Assembly: GCF_958979055.1 (NCBI RefSeq) | Contig: NC_084896.1 | Coordinates: forward strand, 4,526,001-4,590,000 | Reading direction: 5' to 3' | Length of the DNA stretch: 64,000 nt | DNA from: Alnus glutinosa | Lineage: Eukaryota > Streptophyta > Magnoliopsida > Fagales > Betulaceae | Made by a program: the position numbers and the translations under genes | Part shown: positions 23,944-34,931 of the stretch, in pieces | Numbering within the stretch: position 1 is the stretch's first letter | How the letters are laid out: every line of letters starts with the position of its first letter | Notes under the pieces: model-generated | Told to the model about the DNA's origin: nothing | Databases searched by the model: none | What the model saw: the letters and a program-made list of their open reading frames with translations, nothing else

Positions 23944-24295
23944 ACAAATTAGAATGAGCTAAATCTGTTTTTTGACATAAAATTCTATGTAATATATTAT
24001 GGGATTCAAGAAAATGTTGAAACTAGTTTATACTACGAAAATTATTAACAAAGGAAAACCTTACATTTTATTTGGTGATTCAAATTGATCATTTCGACCT
24101 TTTGACTTAACATTCTCACGGATCAAAAAGAAATCTCTAATAATTAAAATCTTTACCAGGTGAATTCATGTCTCCTACACTTCAATTACATTGCTTTAAA
24201 ACATATGGGCAACAACCCATGGGCCATCACACCCATTATTATAAACAAAAATTACTTTATCTTTAGTACATATATATATACGCATATGGCTGCAT

Positions 24296-27200
24296 TTATG
24301 AAATGATAAGCTTCCCGCAATCAAAATCAGCCATCTTCAACTGCAACCCAGGTATGTATGCAGAAACTTTATCCCTTAAGAAGGACATTACTTTTCCATT
24401 ACCCTGCTGGATGAAGCCAACCATATAAGCTATACTAATGAGCACAATGCTTCTCCACCTCCTCTCCTTGGCATACTTGTTCAACCCCATTTCAATCCTC
24501 TTACACTCATCTCTTTCGCCTTTCTCCCCACTTGGCTCTTTCAATAACGCCTCAGCAAGACACCTTGCCAAGACAACACCATCTTCCAAGGCAGCACAAC
24601 CACCTTGGCCGAGGTCTGGGGTCATAGGATGGAGTGCATCACCGGCCACACAGACATTGTCTTTGCTGATATTTCCCCAAAGAAGCTCCCATGGATGTCT
24701 GTACTTTAATGGGGATGATGTAACACCATCCAGATCAGTGTTTTCGATAATAGCCTCTACTACATCAGGCACTTCTCCTAGCTTGCTTAACACAAATCGC
24801 TTCATTTCAGCCGGGTTATCTTCCATCTCTTTTTCTGAAAGATACAAAGATGAATAACAATTGCGACAATGCCACACATAATCGCTAGAAGTAAACAATA
24901 TGCATTACAATTGTAATGGACAAATTATCATATGGGAAATTGTAACCAATCATCTTGAAATGGATCCTACACTAGGCATGCATAGCTCCACGCACAAAAG
25001 CTTAAGGTACTAGACAGAAAACAAACATGGGCTGCAGTTTGCTCCAATTGCATTGTCTTTTTTCTACTTTGTGACTCCGAAAACTGTTCTTCAACCCAAA
25101 GAATCAAAGCAAGCACTGAGTTGGGAATAATGGCTCACCTTGGCTAGAGGAAGACAGAGTCCACGTGAGAAACCAATAGACGGTGGTCTCATCACAAGGA
25201 ATAAAACCAGATCGAAAACCTCTCCCAAAAAACTGCTTGAACTTGGTCCCAAACCCATGATTGCGCTTGAGATCTACACAGCCCCTTATGGCACATCTCC
25301 CCGTGAAAGCTGGTTTCTTGAAGCCCAGCCACTTTGCCACCACTGAGTTCACTCCATCACAACCAATCAACACCTTCCATTCACAAAGTGGATACTATAC
25401 TCAAAACATATTGATGGTTTTAACTATCTTATTTAGACCATTCCAATAATTATATAATGAAAATACGACCATCTAACTTGTCAATTAAATTTTTTAGTAG
25501 CTAACTTATAAATCGTACGCTGTTTATCATTTCCCCAATTATGAATTATTACACAATTTTGTATGAAAAATTTAATCAATTTATAAAGAAATTATAGTAA
25601 AACCTATAACACCTAAACATTTTTCTCCAAAATAAATATATGCTTTCTTTAATACACCCAACCAACAGACAAATAATGTTCCACTCAGCAATTGTCTCCA
25701 AATCTATTTGGGATTTCATAGTCATAGTTCCTTGCACACGCAATGGCCTGTTGCATCTGATCCCCATCCCCTTTGTCTGGGTCTACGTAATTGGATTGGT
25801 TATACATCCAACAAGGCAGAGCAGCTATAAAGTGAAAAGAAGCCAACCACCCTTTCAGCTTCTATTTACACAATATAAATAGAATAAGGGCCATTATCAC
25901 ATTCCTACTCAAGTAGAGTCTTGGAATGAGTGGTTTAGACACCACACTTTTGCTTTCTATATACCTAATAATATAAATACAAAAGAAGGATCTCCACTTA
26001 TTAGGCCGTTCGAAAAACATAAAAAATTGGACAGTTTAAAAGAGAGGCCCACAGGACCTACCTACTCCAGACAGTCTAGAATGCAAAGCCCATCTGCCCG
26101 CAATAAATGGACTATGCAATCCCCTCTCTTAAGCTACCCAAATTTTTGTGTTATTCCAATAGCCTAAAACTAGGAGTCCAAATCCAATATGAACATAGCG
26201 AACCGATTTTTTTTATTGGCATCTACTTATCAAATAAAAGTTGAAATAAGGGGTCATTACCCAACATCTTATCTCTCAATATTTTTTTGTGAAGTAGTTG
26301 CTCTCAAAATTTGAACTTATGCTAGTGTTTCGAAAGTAGAAGTCAAAGTCATAGTCTAAGTTAGAGTGTGAGTCTTTTAGTTAATACGTATATAGCACTA
26401 CCGTGCCGTAATGTAGTAGTAGGTCTCTATTGCAGCAGAACTCCATCTCAATAAGGAGTTTATCTCCACCAATTTTAATCTCTATTTAAGTGCGATTGAA
26501 TAATGAAAATTAGTATGCAGAAAATTATCATCAAACCTTGTTTTTGTCAAAAGATTTAGGTTCCTTCTACGAATTTAAAAGTCTAGGTTCCCTCAGAACC
26601 TAACAATATATCCCATCACGTGTTTAAGAAATTATTCACCTAAGTAACAAGTCATCTTTGTTATGCCGAGAATTTACCTTTGTACAATAGCCTCAGTAAG
26701 ATAAAAACAAAATAACCGACAATAAAACGCAGGGTGAATTTACCTTGGTTTTGAGAATGGTTCCATCTGCAAGATGCACAAGCTTATAGAAGCCCGATTC
26801 CTCTACAGAAACCACCTTGGAAGAGAACCTAATGGTGCCACTTGGGAGTTCGTTTGAAAGGGCTTCCAACAACAACTTCCTTTGAAGACAACGAACTTCG
26901 TGGCCTGCAGACAGCAATTATCAGGACTATCTTGAACATCTCAATTATGATTATAACATCAACACAAAAGTTTCATCATCTATGTAAACTTTGGACACCT
27001 ATATAAGCTTACAATAGCTGCATATTTATACCCAAAATAAATGATTCTGAAGAAAAACAAAGCTAAGCAATACTTTTTTAGCAGTCAGCAACTTCTGAGT
27101 CTTGCAATGATCAAACTTTGGATCGATACAGGAAAAAAGCATACTTATATGACGACTTCTTTAGCAGAAAAATAATTTCATTATGACAATAATCCTAAGA

Positions 27201-28480
27201 AAGGGTCAGGAAAGAGTGCAATGGAATTCATTTTAATTTTTTTTTATTCAAATAAAGGAACCAGGGAAGGGGGACTTGAAAGGAATGTTGCTTCACTTAA
27301 ATGGGGTTTTGAGAGGGATGACTGGGATAAGGTCCTATTCTGTGTTTTGCACGAAGTGACCTCTCTTGTGCTTGACAGATCAAAATCTTTACCTTTGGCT
27401 TCAAGAAATTGACAATTCAAAATCTATAGAGGCACCATTGGTAGTGCTGTAACTCACTGTTTACCTTTGGCTTCAAATGAAATTGTAGAGGTAGCCATAC
27501 TCCTGCACATAAATTTCTGAGGTTAGTTACATGGTGTACTTGTTCTAATTATGTACTTGTGCTGGGAGGTCAATTTCTATTGGATCAGAATCAGATGATA
27601 ATGACCAAAATTCATACAGAGCACAAACAGCAAACGACCAAGGTAAACTCTCAACCAACAGATAATATCAAGATGGAATTGGACTCGAGATAAAATTGTG
27701 AGTGAGTATTTTATTCCAGCCAAATATATGAGATTCACATTCTGTCAAACACCTTCTTTTCAAACTTGATAGTCTCATTCTTTAACATGAAGAATGATTG
27801 ATAATGTTTTGATAGTTTCAGCAATAAATCATTGGAAGCATCTAAAACCAAGCATATGTCAAGTATCTATATTTTTCAAGTCGTGCATTTCAAATGAAAC
27901 GGATATGGTAGAATTTAAAAAAAAGTTAGTGCATAACATAATATTAATACGTTTTTTTAAAAAAAAAATGTAAATCATGTACATTTACCAACTGTAAATC
28001 CAAACAGATATTTCAAATTGAGAGGATCCGGTTACGCTTGGGAGAGAGATCCTGATGGTGGAGTCAAGCCAGTAAACACCATGTTCTATATAAAAGATAT
28101 GCGTAATAATGAAGAGAGGATGGGTCCTACTAACCCAGAAAGCCGTTGATGATTTGGTCGGAGGGAGTCACCAAGGCCAAGAGCATCTAAGGCCTTCCAA
28201 GCATTTGTCCATGTCGTGAAGGCAGATCCAGTGATCCTCAAACTATCCGAGGATTCCAAAACTAAGCTTCGAATACCCAGCCTACAACATATATATTTGC
28301 GTTCTTTACAATCTTAAATTGTAATTGTAAACCTTCATATATATATATATATATATAGACATGTAATACATACGCATGAAAACAGAGAGAGAAAGGGTAC
28401 CTATGAAGTCCCAAGGATGTTGTGAGGCCAGCAATTCCACCTCCCACAATCACTATGTCTTCTTGCACTGCTTCCATCAT
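24296..28480 (-). CDS. Gene D: FAD-dependent monooxygenase, MO1/MO2-like
   Basis: Fourth copy. Coding exons: 28480-28401, 28281-28135, 27502-27465, 26904-26744, 25373-25139, 24834-24296. Total 1200 nt, 399 residues. Two ATGs are adjacent (28480 and 28477); the first is used here. GGGIAG is at 13-18, GCDGVNS with Asp148-Gly149, and [19 protein letters not shown] with Gly285-Asp286. Exon 3 is only 38 nt: a 24-nt block (GIQTSEVS in gene C) is missing and splicing must use an upstream donor (AAAG|GTAAAC) with exon 4 starting at GCAG|GCCACG, so exon 3 ends in phase 1 where A-C end in phase 2. Exon 5 is 6 nt longer (SSSSQ) than in A, B, C and E. It is closely related to E and G. Confidence 0.88.
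25690..25860 (-). other. Conserved ORF-like stretch in gene D intron 4 (also in E and G)
   Basis: The minus strand reads [14 protein letters not shown] followed by [20 protein letters not shown] and a stop. The same stretch is at 39280-39450 in gene E, where small insertions break the frame, and at 53397-53570 in gene G, where it is open. I do not recognise the protein. It looks like a captured exon or old pseudogene fragment that was in the intron before D, E and G separated. Confidence 0.4.
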
Positions 28481-28489
28481 ATTTTGGCT

Positions 28490-28521
28490 CTGTTTTTTTT
28501 TCTGGGTTCTGGGAATCTACA

Positions 28522-28558
<37 letters not shown>

Positions 28559-29330
28559 TCGAATACAGTGCAGTAGCTGCAGGTATGACTTCAGAAATGA
28601 ACAGTTGTCCAAGATAGGAAGATTACAAACAGGTCACGAGTGAGACATCATATTCTCTTGTCTTTCTTCTATTTTGTCTGCTGTCAATCCATTTTTAAAT
28701 TAATCTTAATTAAAAAAAATTAATAATAAATTTTTAATATCACATTAGCAAATAAAGATAAGAGACTGATAAAAAAAAATAGAAAGTAGCATTTTCTATT
28801 AAGAGTACGATGACCTTAAAAATAATAAGAAATGATTCATTTCTTTCCCGATTCTTCTTCTATTTTCTAACTTTTTAAAATTAAAATTAAAATTGGATGT
28901 TAAACTTTATGGATTTAATGATAATTTAAAAAAGTGGAACAATGAAAAACAATCACGTCTTTCAAAAAATGGGAGGAAGTATGGTAGATGATGACTATGA
29001 TCACGATGACAGGTGACAACAATCACATCTTTCTGATGCCAGCCATGCGTTCCGGAAATGTGTATAGTTTTAAAGTGCATGAGATTTCCTTTCTCCTCGG
29101 TATGCTTGCCGCGGTGATCGGTAATTTTTTTTTTTTTTTTTTACCAGAATAATCATCACCACTTTCATTGTTGGGAATATCAAAAATTGATCTTATCAAC
29201 AGAGGATCTAGGGACACACTCACACACATAATCCCTAAAAACAATATCCCGAACACTCTTTGGAGTCTCTTCCAACCAACATATGTCTACATTATTACTA
29301 GAAGCCTCCCTAGCTAATACATGGATTGCG
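28490..29330. other. Upstream region of gene D
   Basis: This has a TA tract at 28524-28555, then unique AT-rich DNA. The stretch CCTTAAAAATAATAAGAAATGATTC at 28812-28837 is the unoccupied equivalent of the site where the Pack-MULE sits upstream of gene E. No gene is seen. Confidence 0.5.
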
Positions 29331-29334
29331 GCAT

Positions 29335-29822
29335 ATACATACCCTTTAAATTACTATCTAATTAAACTAAGTATCTAATTGTCAATTTATTTTTTAAATT
29401 ATTAATTGTGTTAATGTCTTCTCTAAATTATCAAATAATGTCAATATTTTATCAATGACAAAAATACCCTTCATCAAATTTTATATATAAAAAAAATTAT
29501 TATTAGTGTTTTATTTTTAAATAAAAAAAATTGAAAAACTTTGGTTTTTCAATTTTTTATTTTTATTTTTATATAATTTTCAGTTTGGGCCACCCTTTGG
29601 ATTTTCATTTTCCTCTTCTTTTTTTTTTTTTTTTTTTTTTTTGAATTTATAATGATATATTTGTCTTATTAAAACTATTTTAGGGTTATTTTTGTTGGTT
29701 TTAGGGGAATATTAACATTTTTTGATAGTTTAGGAGAGGACATTGACACGATTAGTAGTTTAGGGGGCACATTGACAACGGAGTGGTAATTTGAGAGAAA
29801 GTATGTGTACTTTTCCCTAAAT
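29335..29822. mobile_element. Full-length copy of the dispersed MITE family
   Basis: The left end (CCCTTTAAATTACTATCTAA) and right end (GGTAATTTGAGAGAAAGTAT) are inverted, with subterminal TTGTCAATT / GACAACGGAGTG blocks. It encloses an A/T-rich core with a long poly-T run near 29620-29642. Related copies lie at 22680, 30106, 43828 and 58840. Confidence 0.6.
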
Positions 29823-30105
29823 AATTTAATGAAAAACTTTACTTGCTCACTATGCCGATATTAAAATTATATTTTTAAAGTTAACAAATTTGTAATATTG
29901 GGTCGTCAAGTTGAAAATATAAATTTTAAAATTATGTGAATTTATGTTATTTCTTGTATCAAATGGTTTGAAAAATATTGCATATTAAAGAGATAGCACA
30001 TTATACATTCAAAATGACTTTTTTTCACTTTTAAAGTTTAACCTAAGTTTGTAGGGGCAAGAGTCTTAATAAAAGAGGGTTTAGGCTTAAAAATTATTTC
30101 AATTT

Positions 30106-30536
30106 TGAAAAAAGTACACGTACCCTCCTTAAATTACTACCAAATTGTCAATGTGCTCACAAACTACCAATTGTGTCAATGTGACAATGTCCCCCAAAAT
30201 TACTAATAATGTTAATGTCCTCCCAACAACAAAAATGTCCTTCATAAAATTATAAAAATTCTTAAAATTATATCAAAACAAAACAAAAACCACAAAAAAC
30301 AAATTATTTTTTAAAAATTAAATATTAAAAAATAAAAACCAAGGGTTTTTCATGTTTTTGGATTTTTTTTAAAGATTTTTTTTATATATAATTTTCAGTT
30401 TGGGTCACCTCCTTAGATTTTCATTTTTCTCTTTTTTCAATTTATCAAAAAAACATCGTTTTTTTTTTAAAAAAAAAAAATTGTTTTTTATTTTTTTTGT
30501 CAAATTTATAAGGATATATGTGTCTTATTGAAACAT
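30106..30536. mobile_element. Partial copy of the dispersed MITE family, followed by another MITE
   Basis: The left end ACCCTCCTTAAATTACTACC and subterminal GTCAATGTGC match the family, and the interior reaches the TTTATAAGGATATATGTGTCTTATTG block. The right end is replaced at about 30537 by the next element. Confidence 0.55.
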
Positions 30537-30539
30537 TTT

Positions 30540-30819
30540 GGGGTAATTACATTTTCTCCAATGAACTACCAACTTTTGTCAAAATCCCTTATAAATTACC
30601 AACTCGATCAAAATAGAGCACTCAACTACCAACGTTACAGGTTTTCTTCCCTTCCGTCAGTCAGAGCGGTTAAATCTGACGGTCAACGCCTCACGTGACT
30701 GTCACATGCCGTTTTACAAGTTTTTCTTTCTCTTTTACCCTCATCTTCGTTTTCAGTTTATGAGGGCATGTTGGAAAAAGGGTGGTAGTTCATGAGTGAA
30801 AAACGTAATTACCCCAAAA
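30540..30819. mobile_element. MULE-like MITE related to 22236-22630
   Basis: Termini GGGGTAATTACATTTTCTCC and its inverted partner ending GTAATTACCCC enclose CTCAACTACCAA and CCGTCAGTCA blocks shared with the 22236 element. No clear target duplication was seen. Confidence 0.6.
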
Positions 30820-30852
30820 AATTAGAATCTATGCCAACAATTTTTTTTAATA

Positions 30853-32034
30853 AGTAAACGCCAACAATTCTTTCTACAATTCAAATCAATTTCTTCTTAT
30901 TTTTATCTTAAAAAGGTTTAAGTTTACGTAATTAAACTTTTATATTTAAATTGTTCTTTTAAATATATATCTGAGCTATGCACGCTTCACCGAAACTAAT
31001 TGGTCCAATTCAATAAAAGTTCAAAACACCTTCCCATTTATAGTACAGACAAAAAAGCCTTATGTGTCTAGAAAGTTGTTAGAATTGTACAAAAGTTATA
31101 CAACAATCATTTCAAGTAAAACATATTCATTTCAAGTAAAGTTGTACAACAATCATTTTATTTTTTTTACTTGAAATGATTGTTGTACAACTTTCCATTT
31201 CCCCTGCACATGTAGGAAAACAAATTCAATAGTTGATTATAAAAAAAATAATAATAAATAAAAGAAGAAGAAGAAGAAGAAATTGTTAGAGTTGTACGAA
31301 AGTTATACAATAATCATTTTTTTTTTACTTGAAATGGTATTAAGTAGGCTGATATGAACCTGAAAACATGGCTGGTGTGTGGGTCAAAGGGTCAAGTATA
31401 GAAAAGACGTAGGCCTAAGATCTGAAATAGGCTGGGAAATATGTTGGTTTGACGACGATGCACTAATGAAGTGAAAACAAGTGGGTCACATACATTTTGA
31501 CAAGGAGAAAAAGAAACACAGTTTATGATTATCAAAAAATAACCCAGCGTGTGTTGGAGTTGCATACTTATCTCCAACATGCACACCAACCATTTCACAC
31601 AATGTAGAGAACGGCTTAGAGAAGGAGAACCTATGCTTTAATTTGCCACAACACTGGTTACATTGTGTCATGTTCGTATCAGATTTACGTGTCGTTGCAA
31701 AAAGGCTTAGTTGCGTGTTGGGAGCATGTGCGGGGGAAATGGAAAGTTGTGCAATAATCATTTGAAGTAAAAAAATAATAATTGTTGTACAACTTTTGTA
31801 CAACTCTAACAACTTTCTGGACACATGAGACTTTTTTGTCTGTACCATAAATGGAAAGGTGTTTTGGACTTTTATTGAATTGGACCAATTGGTTTCGGTG
31901 AAGGGTGCATGGCTCAAATATATATTTAAAAGAACAATTTAAATATAAAAATTTAATTACGTAAACTTAAAACTTTTAAGATAAAAATAGTAAGAAATTA
32001 ATTTGAATTGTAGAAAGAATTATTGGCGTTTACT
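30853..32034. mobile_element. Element with about 300-bp terminal inverted repeats
   Basis: The left arm, about 30853-31213 (starting GTAAACGCCAACAATTC), is the complement of the right arm, about 31722-32034 (ending GAATTATTGGCGTTTAC), including CTAATTGGTCCAATTCAATA and its complement. The left arm also contains a second small hairpin (31140-31195). The interior of about 500 bp has no recognisable gene. It is probably a non-autonomous DNA transposon; no clear target duplication was found. Confidence 0.65.
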
Positions 32035-32039
32035 TGCAT

Positions 32040-34530
32040 ACACTTCCTGATTTTTCACCTGCTGAGCTTAGGTCTTTCTAGCCAAATTGGATTCGCCTCC
32101 TCCTGCAAATCTTCCTGATATAGTCTGGATCTCCACTATAACTTCTTGGTTGTCCGGCTCTTTGCGGCGTTGACTCGTACTACTTTCCCGCTAGCGGTCG
32201 TCTCTTCTTTCTTTATTGTCGAGGAAGGCATCTTCTTGTCCCCTATTGTGGTGCCGAGGAGGCTCTCGCGGGTGGTAATCTCAGGGCTGTCTGTCCTAGG
32301 CGAAGGCTCTCAGGCTTCGTAGTTTTGAGGATGGTGGTCTCGAGGTTGGTCTTGTGGCTGGTCATTCCCTTATTGATCTCTCTACTCTCCTATGAATCGG
32401 ATTAGCTTCCCGTCTTTAATGAATTTTCTATAAGCAACCTCAAAGCTATGCACTCCTCGGCATGGTGGCCTGCTACTTCGTGGAAGTCACAGTACTTGTC
32501 CTTGTTGTGTGGAGGGTGATTCCTCAATATCTTCGGGGGCTGACGGAAATTCGGATCCTTCTTTATCACCATGAGGACTTTTGCTGCTCTTGTGTTTGAG
32601 AGGTGTAAAATTATAGTTTGAGAATTTCTTAACTAGCTTTTACTCCTACTTGCTTGCTTTCTTGAGCTCCTTCTTCTTTTCAAAGGCTACCTCTTGAGGC
32701 CTTCTTGAACTAACCATGGCCTTGAGAGTTTCTCCGTGGTTGATGGACTCATCCACCTCATCCATTAGCCCCTACAAAGTGCTCGGTTGCTTTCAGGTCA
32801 ACTTCTTCATTAATGGTCTCTCTGGTGATATGATAGAGGGCGGCGAAAATCATGTCGTTGGTTGAATCTTCCACAGTCATCTTCTCAAAGTTGAAGCAAA
32901 CCACGAAGTCTTTAGAGTTTCGCTGCTTCCCTGTTGCAGAGTTAGCAAGTATCCGGAAGGTTTCTTACGCATTCGTGAAGCCATGAACTGCCCTAGGGAT
33001 TCTCTACTCAGCCCTTCGAATTTGTCGATAGATCATGGGGGTAGCCTTTTGAACCAATCTCGGGCATTCCTTGACAGAGTCAATGGGAAGGCCCGACAAG
33101 CAACTTTATCTAGGGTTCCAGGAAGGTTAACATGGACCCTGAAATTCTCCAAATGCTCAACAGGATCCCCGGTCCCGACATAGCTTTGGATTTAAGGGAC
33201 TTTGAACTTCTCAGGCAAGTGGTATTCAGCCACCCGTTGGGTGAATAGAGTACTGGTACCCATCAAGAGTTTGTCCACCACAGCTTCTTTGCCCTTGTCT
33301 TTTCTCTCCATCTCCTGAGCCATGCTGGCGTACTTCCTCTCTAAATCAACAACCTTTTTGTCCAAGTACCTAGGATCTCCTCCTTGATCCCTTTTGAGAT
33401 TCATCCCGTTTTGATGCACCACCGGGGGCTTGTTTTCTCGGCGGTCCTCTTCTTAGAAACTATCCATGTGATGGATGCAACTGTTTGCCCGGCTGTTATG
33501 CTCTTCCTCCCCCTGCCCTTCTCGGTTAATCTCAGAGTGAGATTGTTCAGGGATTCTGAGTAGTAGCTCCGCCTTTTATCGTGTCAAGAAAGTTATTTGA
33601 GCTTCCAACGCCGCAATCTTGTTCTGTTCTATGTCGCTTGGGGAAGGGACTTGCAGAGGCGGGTATGGTGTGACAGCTTGCTCTTTCACATCCCACGTTC
33701 GCTGCAAAACAGACAACGCCAAAAGAACACGCCGGGGGTTGACCGGCATTCCTCCCTTCGATGCCTAAATCAGTATTTCTGTGTAAAGTATGCGCAAATA
33801 TAATAATCTCAGCCTCTTTTTCATACCTGAGGTCTCAGCCTATTTATAGGCTGAATGATAAGTACCTTCACTGCCTTAGGGTTTCGTCTCCTTTCTCTCC
33901 CTTGACCTAAAAGCGCTATCAAAATCGGATCTTGACCCAAAATTCTCTTCCTTCCAAACCAAGGTTCTTTCCTTAACAATCTCAAAGCAAGATTCACGGC
34001 AAGAAATCCAGGATTAACACTAATCTTGAATTTTTAGGGACAGTGCATGATTCTGAAATATCCAAGATCGCATATAACGGATCCCTAGTCTGTTGCGCTG
34101 GTCTCGGGACAATATCTTCCCAAGACTCTTGGATATTCGCTCTTGTGGGTTAATATTTGATGGGTCACGGGCCCATATTCACAAGTGAGCCAATGTGGGC
34201 TCAGAGGCTCGTAATTCTCGAAGTGGGCTGAGGCCGAGCGGAATTATTCCCAATAGTTACCCCCCAATTCCCTTGTCCAAGCTTAGAGTTCGAATAATGG
34301 GAATTATTTCATATCATAGACCGGGCCTCGGTTTCTCTCGAGGCTTCGAATAGTGTATCGTTTCCTCGTACAATGTACCATCATGGTGCCCATGTGTAAA
34401 GGCTTTGAATTCTCGCCAGCTGCAACCCTCAAGGTTTCATGTCCATAACGTCACCAGGGACATGCATTCGTTATCTGGTGGTTCAGCCGTAGGTCATGAT
34501 GAGTCGTCTCCGTACCTCAAACGCGCCCAT
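32040..34530 (-). mobile_element. Gypsy-type LTR retrotransposon remnant: 5' LTR and gag
   Basis: On the minus strand an LTR-like region (about 34530-33728) has a CTATAAATAGGC TATA box near 33845. It is followed by a TTTTGGCGTTGTCTG primer-site-like sequence near 33725, then a gag reading with blocks PLPEKFKVP-like (33192-33422), GDPVEHLENFRVH, and MASRMRKKPSGYLLTLQQ. Stops and frameshifts interrupt gag, and no pol is present. The left boundary is near the DNA transposon at 30853-32034. It is inactive. Confidence 0.65.
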
Positions 34531-34931
34531 CTCCGTTATGATGATAATTATTTTTTTGTTATATTATTACTTATTTTAAAAGCTTGTATTAATATAAAGT
34601 GTTTTTCTTTGTTAAATTATCTCTTATTTTAAAAGTTTAAGTTAATAAAAAATTGATTGATTAAAATGAGAGAACTTTAACACTCTCACTCATGTGTGAG
34701 CTTAAATTCTCTCTCAACAAGTAAAATTTAATATGTTAAATATTAGTGATGAACTTCACTACTACATTAAATCAGCATAATTTTAAAAACTTAGATTAAT
34801 AAAAAAATATATAAATTTCATTATTTAAATGAATGTCCAAATTAAAACCCACAAACCGCTGCCAATAGAAAAAAATTTAGAGTCCGCTAGTCTTTGAAAG
34901 TTGGCTGGACCGACGTAACATATGGTACAAG

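Larger units (their letters stand above)
21650..24290. repeat. Intergenic segment duplicated at 34540-37370
   Basis: Blocks shared in the same order with the region downstream of gene E include TTGTTAAATTATTTCTTATT, GAATGTCCAAA, TTGGCTGGACCGACG, GCATTGCATTTTCTAAAACC and CAAGAAAATGTT. It shows that the duplicated unit comprised a gene plus its 3' intergenic DNA. Each copy has since received its own insertions. Confidence 0.75.

Noticed and set aside
27221..27412. Plus-strand frame in gene D intron 3, also present in G
   Set aside because: It is conserved only because the intron was duplicated; the E copy is disrupted by a deletion and the C copy is diverged with no frame.
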